This document shows positions 1-5,365 of a stretch of DNA of 11,598 bases, piece by piece. The stretch spans positions 1-11,598 of the forward strand of contig JBAYJY010000148.1 in the NCBI GenBank assembly GCA_041664945.1, given 5' to 3'. Position numbers and translations under genes: made by a program. Each line of letters starts with the position of its first letter. Position 1 is the stretch's first letter. Source of the stretch: JBAYJY01 sp041664945. Its GTDB lineage: Bacteria; UBP15; UBA6099. The notes under the pieces were generated by a model, which saw only the letters and a list, made by a program, of their open reading frames with translations, was not told the origin of the DNA and made no database searches.

Positions 1-540
1 AACCTCTGATTGAACCTCGTGGTCGCCCGCCACGAACACCGTGCGCACGATCGGCAGGCGCGACACATTGTACTGGCGCAAGGAATCCATCTTCGAAGGC
101 GCGTACAGCTTGTCGCCTTCCCGCAACCAAGTGTCCACCGACCACCCGTTGAAGCGCGGCGTGACCAGACCCCGGTTGTCCACAACCGCTTCGCGGTCGG
201 ATCCGATGCAGCCCACCGCCGTCCAGTTCCGGTGCGTCGTGTTCAGCGCCATCAGCGAGTGCCCGCGCCCCACGAAATCCTTGTGATGCGGGTCGAACTG
301 CCTTTCTATGAAGAACGGCCAGATCCAGTCCCGGTTAGGCTGAACCGCAAGAAGCGTGTACATCCCGCGCCCGTAAAGCTGCGCCCCCATCGGGAACATC
401 TCCGACGGAAACGCCGGGTCCGACGGCTGCCCGACCTTCCCTACCGCCTCCAGTATATCGAGTATGTCGCTCGTGTATCCTTTTTTCGACGCGAATCCGC
501 GCGCTAACCGGTTGCCCATCAGCAATGACAATATGTCCAT
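1..540 (-). CDS. Partial CDS: possible glycogen-debranching/six-hairpin glycosidase-like protein, N-terminal part
   Basis: Reading leftward from the ATG at 540-538, the frame stays open for exactly 180 codons to the window edge, so the gene is cut off at its 3' end. An AGGGGG ribosome site (545-550) precedes the ATG by 4 nt. The protein begins MDILSLLMGNRLARG and has no signal peptide. From about residue 50 it is rich in aromatic residues and has conserved-looking blocks: MGAQLYGRGMYTLL (51-64), PNRDWIWPFF (69-78), NTTHRNWTAVG (100-110) and NRGLVTPRFNGWSVDTWL (122-139). From memory these resemble N-terminal beta-sandwich regions of amylo-alpha-1,6-glucosidase-like proteins that precede an (alpha/alpha)6 barrel. 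The catalytic part would lie outside the window, so the enzyme assignment is tentative. The gene follows the secreted-protein gene on the same strand after 123 nt and may be in the same unit. That the frame is coding is well supported; the function is not. Confidence 0.7.
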   Translation of the reverse strand, partial: MDILSLLMGNRLARGFASKKGYTSDILDILEAVGKVGQPSDPAFPSEMFPMGAQLYGRGMYTLLAVQPNRDWIWPFFIERQFDPHHKDFVGRGHSLMALNTTHRNWTAVGCIGSDREAVVDNRGLVTPRFNGWSVDTWLREGDKLYAPSKMDSLRQYNVSRLPIVRTVFVAGDHEVQSEV

Positions 541-663
541 GCTTCCCCCTTTTGCCCCGCTTCAGAATGATGTCTTTCCCCTATCCCTAACTGCCAATCC
601 CTGTTTTCGCCTTTGTTTTTATCTTTTCGCTATGTTCCCGCTACCGGCCGCTCGCCGCTTCGT

Positions 664-1815
664 TCAGTCTTTCAGCCATTCCAGCGGAAATAATATTCTT
701 ACGTGCGTCACATCCTTCAAGGCGTCGTCCACTCTGCCCGCCGCTGTCGGCATCCGTTCCCAGTCGCCGTTCTTGATCCTGACCTGAACGATGAACTGCT
801 GCATCATCTCACCGATCGTTCTTCCGGCCGGGCCTTCCTCTATATAAACCGGGCGGATGAAATATCTGAAGAACGGCGCCACGCCCTCGAGAGACGGATC
901 GAATACGCTCGTCGGCCCTATCACCATCCACTGAGTCAGCAGCCTCGCGTTGAACATCTCCTCGCTCATCCCGTGATTGTCAGGCAGAATCTGGAAGCCG
1001 CCGATCACGCCGAGCGGAGAAGTTGAAATGCAGATCACGCCTGTGTGGTTAGCTCGTATGCGGCCTACGTCGGCATACATCGAGCCGCCGAACCGCCCGA
1101 CGCCCGCCACCGGCTTCAAAACCTGCGCGATCACCTTGCTCTCGCCGTCGGGATAACGCAGCGTCACGAAGCCGCCGAAACGGTTCTCGAACTCGATCTC
1201 CGCCGGGTAGCGCTTCGGCCGCTCGACGACCACCGTCAGCGTGTCGCCTTCCGCCGGCTTATAGTCCTTCGCCATCGGAGCCGCTTCGCCGCCGCCGCGC
1301 GACACTAATATTTTGTTGCCGATCAGCGGACTCTCCCGCCCGCCGAAAAACAGCGTTCCGGATGGAATATCCGTAACGATCGACGCGCTTCGCGCGTAAT
1401 ATGAATTGTAATTTTTCGGCTCTTCGTATAATTCCTTCGGCAGGAAACTCAGCGTAACGCCCCGACCTTCCTCAAGCCGCACCTTAACATGGATCGCGTT
1501 CACCGCGGTCGCCGCTATGCAGCCTTCCGGCGCCCAACTGCTCGCCGTGTATCCTTTGCCGGCTACATTTCCCGCCGGCAGCAAAACCTTGCCGAGCTGC
1601 CGCCAGCCCGCCGCGCCCGCGTCGAGCGTCGTCTCCACCTTGCCGCCGAGCTTGTTCTCGAAACGCACCCGGAACAACTCGATCATTTCCGGATTGTTCT
1701 CCGCCGCGTCAACCTCCGTCGGCCCCCGCTTATCCGGCAACACCGCGTATGCGCCCGCGCTCAGAGCTATAAGCATAATCGACGCAATGGCGATTATTTT
1801 GATTGTTTTTTTCAT
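664..1815 (-). CDS. Secreted protein of unknown function with an internal duplication
   Basis: A 383-residue protein that I do not recognise. Residues 1-24 form a classical signal peptide: KK at positions 2-3, a hydrophobic core at 6-20, and a likely type I signal peptidase site after A22-Y23-A24. There is no lipobox cysteine, so export to the periplasm or outside is expected. The mature part seems to hold two related units. Unit one starts near residue 50 (VRFENKLGGKVETTL) and unit two near residue 206 (EIEFENRFGGFVTLRYP). Each is followed by a K-V-L-P-style strand, a glycine-rich turn, a second F/W-rich block and a Cys-containing strand (C99, C262). Both units end in a strand pattern of the type DTLTVVVE / QQFIVQVRI. 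This suggests two beta-rich domains. The start codon lies 17 nt after the phosphoesterase stop, so the two genes are probably co-transcribed. The ribosome site is weak (GGA just upstream of the ATG). Confidence 0.85.
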   Translation of the reverse strand: MKKTIKIIAIASIMLIALSAGAYAVLPDKRGPTEVDAAENNPEMIELFRVRFENKLGGKVETTLDAGAAGWRQLGKVLLPAGNVAGKGYTASSWAPEGCIAATAVNAIHVKVRLEEGRGVTLSFLPKELYEEPKNYNSYYARSASIVTDIPSGTLFFGGRESPLIGNKILVSRGGGEAAPMAKDYKPAEGDTLTVVVERPKRYPAEIEFENRFGGFVTLRYPDGESKVIAQVLKPVAGVGRFGGSMYADVGRIRANHTGVICISTSPLGVIGGFQILPDNHGMSEEMFNARLLTQWMVIGPTSVFDPSLEGVAPFFRYFIRPVYIEEGPAGRTIGEMMQQFIVQVRIKNGDWERMPTAAGRVDDALKDVTHVRILFPLEWLKD

Positions 1816-1832
1816 TTTCCGTCACCCGTCTT

Positions 1833-2330
1833 TCACGGCAGTTCTATCAACTCGACCTCGAGCGTTTCCGTATCCAGCGCGGCGACTGTCGCGCGATTAT
1901 TCAGATAGCCGCAACCCTCGCCGGGATTGAGCACGAGCGGCCCGCCGCCCTGCTTGCCGGGCCGAATGACAATCTCGTGCGTGTGCCCGAACAGAACGAC
2001 ATCCACGGGCATCGACGCCATAACATCGTCCGGCTGCGGTTCGTGCAGAATAGCGAATCTCCGCCCGGCGATCTCTTCAAAATATGGAGGCTTGTGTATC
2101 ATGCCTATGTTCTTAAACACCTCGCGAAGCATCCGCCACTCGCCGTCGTTGTTGCCGTACACGCCCACGCACTCCTCGAACTTAGCTTCCTTAAGCGGAA
2201 ACAAAGCGAACGGGGCCACGATATCGCCGCAGTGTATCAAGCGCGTTATTCCGCGCTTCCTGAACTCGGCGGCCGCCGCCGTGATGCGCGGCAAATGGTC
2301 GTGGGTGTCGGACAATATCCCGAGCTTCAT
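1833..2330 (-). CDS. Metallophosphoesterase, YfcE/MJ0936 family phosphodiesterase
   Basis: A 165-residue cytoplasmic protein of the calcineurin-like phosphoesterase superfamily, in the small single-domain YfcE/MJ0936 branch (usual length about 160-190), whose members hydrolyse phosphodiester bonds with two bound metals. The metal-binding motifs are visible in order: SDTHDH (D8, H10), HCGD (D36), GNND (59-62, where many homologues have GNCD or GNHD), a histidine at 96 within LHEPQ, and GHTH (115-118). The family block LNPGE follows at 134-138. In many homologues the fourth motif reads THG; here it is LHE, so the histidine is kept but the glycine is lost. The start is fixed by an AGGAGG ribosome site (2339-2344) 8 nt before the ATG. 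It is the first gene of a minus-strand unit, divergent from hisC. The physiological substrate cannot be inferred from context. Confidence 0.93.
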   Translation of the reverse strand: MKLGILSDTHDHLPRITAAAAEFRKRGITRLIHCGDIVAPFALFPLKEAKFEECVGVYGNNDGEWRMLREVFKNIGMIHKPPYFEEIAGRRFAILHEPQPDDVMASMPVDVVLFGHTHEIVIRPGKQGGGPLVLNPGEGCGYLNNRATVAALDTETLEVELIELP

Positions 2331-2338
2331 GCCTGCCG

Positions 2339-2344
2339 CCTCCT
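2339..2344 (-). promoter_or_regulatory. Strong ribosome binding site of the phosphoesterase gene
   Basis: The minus strand reads AGGAGG with an 8-nt spacer to the ATG at 2330-2328. This is a full match to the anti-Shine-Dalgarno core and settles the start codon. Confidence 0.85.
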
Positions 2345-2361
2345 AATATTGCTTATTGAGT

Positions 2362-2367
2362 ATCATA
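2362..2367 (-). promoter_or_regulatory. Possible -10 box for the leftward phosphoesterase unit
   Basis: The minus strand reads TATGAT (5 of 6 matches to TATAAT) about 30 nt upstream of the phosphoesterase start, inside the divergent intergenic region. At a 17-nt spacing the -35 hexamer is only TTCTAT, a poor match, so this promoter is weak, activator-dependent or wrongly placed. Confidence 0.35.
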
Positions 2368-2414
2368 CCCTAATCAACCCTTGTATAGAACAATAGGTTC
2401 CGAAAAATGAGCGA

Positions 2415-2443
2415 TTGACCGGTCGGCGGCGGCAAACTATCAT
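2415..2443 (+). promoter_or_regulatory. Sigma70-type promoter of hisC-cmk
   Basis: TTGACC at 2415-2420 and TATCAT at 2438-2443 are separated by exactly 17 nt; each is one mismatch from consensus. Transcription would start near 2450 and give a leader of about 50 nt. That leader contains a small inverted repeat, TGCGC-gatta-GCGCA (2471-2485), immediately before the ribosome site. I see no riboswitch or T-box in so short a leader. Confidence 0.7.
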
Positions 2444-2485
2444 ATTACTTGCGGCCGCGACGCCGCGGCATGCGCGATTAGCGCA

Positions 2486-2492
2486 AAGGAGA
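2486..2492 (+). promoter_or_regulatory. Ribosome binding site of hisC, abutting a small hairpin
   Basis: AAGGAGA lies 8 nt before the ATG at 2501. The 5-bp inverted repeat TGCGC/GCGCA (2471-2485) ends directly beside it. The stem is too short to predict control with any confidence. Confidence 0.7.
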
Positions 2493-2500
2493 ATGCAGCC

Positions 2501-3598
2501 ATGGATTACAAGAAACTCGCCCTGCCTCATCTTTTCGACATCAAACCCTACGTTCCCGGCAAACCGATCGAGGAAGTAAAACGGGAACTGGGCATAGACG
2601 ACGTCGTCAAACTCGCTTCGAACGAGAACCTATTCGGCGCTTCGCCGAAGGTAATTGAAGCGGTTAAGAAAGCCGCGGCAGATATCAACTTCTATCCTGA
2701 CGGCGACTGCTATTATCTGCGCGAGGCGATCGCGAAAAAATTCGGCGTTGCGCGGAACTGCGTCGTGGCGGGCAGCGGCGTTGACGAGCTCCTGCGCCTT
2801 CTGTGCGTTTCCGTGCTCGGGCCCGGCGATGAAGTTGTCTTCGCCGATCCGTCATTCGTCATGTACAAAATCTCCGCCATGGTCACAGGGTCCTCTCTTG
2901 TCGCCGTGCCTCTCAAAGACGACTATATGCACGACATTCCGGCCATGCTCGACCGCGTCACGGATCGAACAAAACTTTTGTTCGTCTGCAACCCGAACAA
3001 CCCCACCGGCACGATCATCAAAAAAGCCGATATCGATTTTCTAATGAAGAATATCCCCGAACACGTTCTCGTTGTTTTCGACGAAGCCTATTACGAATTC
3101 GTCGAAGACGCGGACTACCCGCAGACCATGGAATACTTCAAACAGGGGCGCGACGTTGTCGTGTTCCGCACTTTCTCAAAGATACACGGACTCGCCGGGT
3201 TGCGCGTCGGCTACGGCTTCATGAACGAGGAGCTCGCCGGAGTCCTGCACAGGGTCCGCAACCCGTTCAACGTGAATTCGCTCGCGCAGGCCGCCGCCCT
3301 CGTCGCGCTCGATGACGACGAAAACGCGCGCCGCGTCGCCGGACTGAACTCCGCCGGCAGAAAACAGCTCTATAAGGAATTCGACCGCATGGGCCTGAAA
3401 TACGCGCCGTCCGAGGCGAACTTCGTTCTTGTCGACACCGGCCTGAACTCCCAGAAGGTCTTCGAAGAACTTCTCAAGAAAGGCGTCATCGTGCGACCAG
3501 GCGCTTTCCTCGGATTCCCAACCTGCCTCCGCGTCACCATCGGAACGGCGGCGGACAACGCGCGCTTCATCAACGCGCTCGAAACGGTTCTGCCGTGA
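2501..3598 (+). CDS. hisC: Histidinol-phosphate (or aromatic) aminotransferase, PLP-dependent
   Basis: A 365-residue fold-type I aminotransferase, full length for HisC. It transfers an amino group between glutamate and imidazole-acetol phosphate in histidine synthesis. Many HisC proteins also act on phenylpyruvate or prephenate-derived keto acids. Visible motifs: KLASNENLFGASPK (37-50, substrate and cofactor region typical of HisC), YPDGDC (65-70), the NPNNPTG cofactor loop (164-170), D194 in VVFDEAYYEF, the Schiff-base lysine K227 in FRTFSKIHGLAGLR (222-235), and R344 in LRVTIG for the carboxylate. The gene is not in a his operon here. It sits directly ahead of cmk with a 4-nt overlap. Clusters with aroF/tyrA/aroA/cmk are known in several bacterial groups, and in them the HisC homologue often serves aromatic amino acid synthesis. 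The family assignment is firm; the in vivo substrate is open. Confidence 0.93.
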   Translation: MDYKKLALPHLFDIKPYVPGKPIEEVKRELGIDDVVKLASNENLFGASPKVIEAVKKAAADINFYPDGDCYYLREAIAKKFGVARNCVVAGSGVDELLRLLCVSVLGPGDEVVFADPSFVMYKISAMVTGSSLVAVPLKDDYMHDIPAMLDRVTDRTKLLFVCNPNNPTGTIIKKADIDFLMKNIPEHVLVVFDEAYYEFVEDADYPQTMEYFKQGRDVVVFRTFSKIHGLAGLRVGYGFMNEELAGVLHRVRNPFNVNSLAQAAALVALDDDENARRVAGLNSAGRKQLYKEFDRMGLKYAPSEANFVLVDTGLNSQKVFEELLKKGVIVRPGAFLGFPTCLRVTIGTAADNARFINALETVLP

Positions 3599-4290
3599 CC
3601 GGCGGGCGCCTCTTTTCGATAGCCATCGACGGCCCCGCCGGCGCGGGCAAAAGCACGATCGCAATGCTGCTCGCCCGGCGCTTCGGGTTGTCATACGTCG
3701 ACACAGGCGCCATGTACCGCGGCGTGGCGCTTCTGTGCCGCCGCAATTCCATCGACCCCGCCAACGAAGAGGCCCTCGCATCCATCGCCGAACGGGCCGG
3801 GTTCCATTTCGAGATGGACCCGAGCCCGGACAAACTCCTCAACCGCGTCTCGCTTAACGGCGAGGACGTCACCGACGCCGTGAGAGAGCCGGAAATCTCT
3901 TCGCTCGCCTCGTCCGTCTCCGCCCTCAGCGGCGTGCGCCGCGCCCTCGTTGCCAAACAGAAACTGATGGGCGCCCAGGGCGGCGTAGTCATGGAGGGCC
4001 GCGACATCTGCAATGTCGTTCTCCCCCTCGCCGAGGTAAAAATTTTCCTCACCGCCTCCGCCGAGGTGCGCGCCGGACGCAGGCACCTCGAATTCACCGA
4101 AAAAGGAAAATCCTCCGACTACGAGCGCACTCTCGCCGAAATCCGCGAGCGCGACCACCGCGACTCCACCCGCGCCGACTCCCCGCTCCATCCCGCGGCG
4201 GACGCCGTTATCGTCGACACGGACCCGCTCTCAATCGAGCAGGTCGTCGACAGCATCGCCGAAATAGCGCGCGAAAAAACAGGCGCCTGA
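3595..4290 (+). CDS. cmk: Cytidylate kinase
   Basis: A 231-residue CMP/dCMP kinase that phosphorylates CMP and dCMP with ATP in pyrimidine salvage and CTP recycling. Its start is GTG, overlapping the hisC TGA in the sequence GTGA; this gives the expected short N-terminus before the P-loop. Motifs: DGPAGAGKST (12-21, Walker A), YVDTGAMYRG (34-43, CMP binding), LNGEDVTDAVREPEIS (87-102), GRD (135-137) and R/D-rich lid residues at 185-193, then SPLHPAADAVIVDT (196-209), closely like the C-terminal block of other Cmk proteins. One oddity: the usual GRDIGTVV block reads GRDICNVV, replacing a nearly invariant glycine and the following threonine. There is no separate ribosome site of note, so translation is probably coupled to hisC. 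Confidence 0.93.
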   Translation: MTGGRLFSIAIDGPAGAGKSTIAMLLARRFGLSYVDTGAMYRGVALLCRRNSIDPANEEALASIAERAGFHFEMDPSPDKLLNRVSLNGEDVTDAVREPEISSLASSVSALSGVRRALVAKQKLMGAQGGVVMEGRDICNVVLPLAEVKIFLTASAEVRAGRRHLEFTEKGKSSDYERTLAEIRERDHRDSTRADSPLHPAADAVIVDTDPLSIEQVVDSIAEIAREKTGA

Positions 4291-4296
4291 CTTTTT
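4274..4296. terminator. Possible weak bidirectional terminator between convergent genes
   Basis: A 10-nt palindrome CAGGCGCCTG (4280-4289) is flanked by an A6 run (4274-4279) and a T5 run (4292-4296). A fold would give CAG/CTG plus A/T pairs around a GCGC loop, with a U tract on whichever strand is transcribed. The GC stem is very short. The site overlaps the end of cmk and lies about 40 nt beyond the stop of the opposing MerR-type gene. Confidence 0.35.
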
Positions 4297-4328
4297 ATTA
4301 CGAATCCGAATTTTTTCCGTGAATTGTT

Positions 4329-5294
4329 TTACGCTTTGAATTTGAAAAACTTTTTGAGTCCCGCCCGCTGTCCTTTTACTTCCCGGACATGTTCCATGGC
4401 GTTTTCCGTGTGGCGATGCTTGAACTCCCGCAGATCGGTGTTTTCCTTCTTGAGAACATCAAAATTCTTTTTATAGTCCTGAATCGCTCTTTCGCGCACA
4501 GCCAGCTTTTCGCTGATTATCTTCAACTGTTCCTTCATCTGGATCGCCTGCGCGGCCTGATCGCCGACTGCGGCGAACGCCGCGAGCGACTTGTCCACCG
4601 CGTCCAGCCGCGCCTGAACGTCGCGGAGCAGCGCCCGTTCGTGCTGGCTGTAAGTCCCGATCGAGTTATAGAGCGTGTTCAGAACGCCCGTCATCTTCGT
4701 TTCGAGGCGCGCGAGATCGCTCCGGTTATCGGCGCGAACCTTTTCGACGCTGCGCATCATTTCGAGCGCGAGCGCGTTCACAAGCATCGTCTGCCGTTCG
4801 GTGACGGCTATCATCTTTTTGAAAATCTGGTTGTCGGGCTGCTGAATCGCAACCGCCTGCGCGGGAGCCGGGCGAGCGGCCATCGGCTGAGCCGCCGGGG
4901 GCTCCATTGCATATGAATCCTGCTGTTGCGGCTGGAGCGGCATCTGCATCTGCGACGATGTCTGCGGCGACGCCGGAGTCGCGTCTATCGGATACTTTTT
5001 CGCCAGAGCGTCCGTGATGGCGTCCCACGGCATGTGCATTTCTTCGCGCAGATGCCGTATCTCCTGCAAAATCCCGATCGCATCCTCGCGGTAACGCCGC
5101 GCGCGCCCGCTGCCAACCGACGGGATGAACGCCTCGAATATCTCGCGGTACTTCCTGAGCGAGCTTTCGGGAACGCCAAGCTGGTGCGCTATATCTTTAA
5201 GAGTCATCAGACCGGACAATTTTTTAACCGCCTTGAACACGCTTTCGCACACAACCGCACGACGTGTGTCGGTGAACTCCGGTAATGATATCAT
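4329..5294 (-). CDS. MerR-type HTH protein with long coiled coil and basic tail (RacA-like architecture)
   Basis: A 321-residue protein in four parts. Residues 30-100 form a MerR-type helix-turn-helix: MTLKDIAHQLGVPESSLRKY (30-49), then a wing-like SGRARRYREDAIGILQEIRH. Residues 102-155 are a Gln/Pro/Ala/Met-rich, probably unstructured linker. Residues about 156-305 are charged and helical with heptad character, a probable coiled coil. The tail (308-321) is basic and aromatic: KGQRAGLKKFFKFKA. There is no ligand-binding or cysteine-rich effector domain as in classical MerR regulators. The layout is that of Bacillus RacA (HTH, coiled coil, basic membrane-proximal tail), but this is similarity of architecture, not demonstrated homology. 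The start is uncertain: no ribosome site precedes the ATG at 5294, and a good -10 box lies at 5285-5290. M30 (ATG at 5207), where the HTH begins, is an alternative. Confidence 0.85.
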   Translation of the reverse strand: MISLPEFTDTRRAVVCESVFKAVKKLSGLMTLKDIAHQLGVPESSLRKYREIFEAFIPSVGSGRARRYREDAIGILQEIRHLREEMHMPWDAITDALAKKYPIDATPASPQTSSQMQMPLQPQQQDSYAMEPPAAQPMAARPAPAQAVAIQQPDNQIFKKMIAVTERQTMLVNALALEMMRSVEKVRADNRSDLARLETKMTGVLNTLYNSIGTYSQHERALLRDVQARLDAVDKSLAAFAAVGDQAAQAIQMKEQLKIISEKLAVRERAIQDYKKNFDVLKKENTDLREFKHRHTENAMEHVREVKGQRAGLKKFFKFKA

Positions 5295-5313
5295 ACGTAA
5301 ATAATGCTGTCAA
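5285..5313 (-). promoter_or_regulatory. Near-consensus sigma70-type promoter overlapping the 5' end of the MerR-type gene
   Basis: The minus strand reads TTGACA (5308-5313, perfect -35), a 17-nt spacer, then TATCAT (5285-5290). Transcription would begin near 5278, downstream of the ATG at 5294. Either the protein starts further in or another promoter upstream serves the first ATG. The -10 box lies inside a perfect 10-nt palindrome, ATGATATCAT (5285-5294), which could be an operator for autoregulation. Confidence 0.6.
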
Positions 5314-5365
5314 AGATTTAGAACCGTGTTTTTGAATAATATTTTTTTTGCCGCGCTAACGCCCG

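Noticed and set aside
10..507. 165-codon plus-strand frame opposite the left-edge gene.
   Set aside because: It is rich in Arg, His and Pro, as expected for the antisense of a GC-biased gene, and the opposite frame has a good ribosome site and plausible protein blocks.
541..663. Gap between the secreted-protein gene and the left-edge gene, checked for a promoter or terminator.
   Set aside because: TTGGCA on the minus strand has no acceptable -10 at normal spacing, and no hairpin with a U tract was found; only the ribosome site near 545-550 is convincing.
3176..4191. Several minus-strand frames opposite hisC and cmk.
   Set aside because: hisC and cmk have complete family motifs in frame; the antisense products are Arg/Gly-rich shadows.
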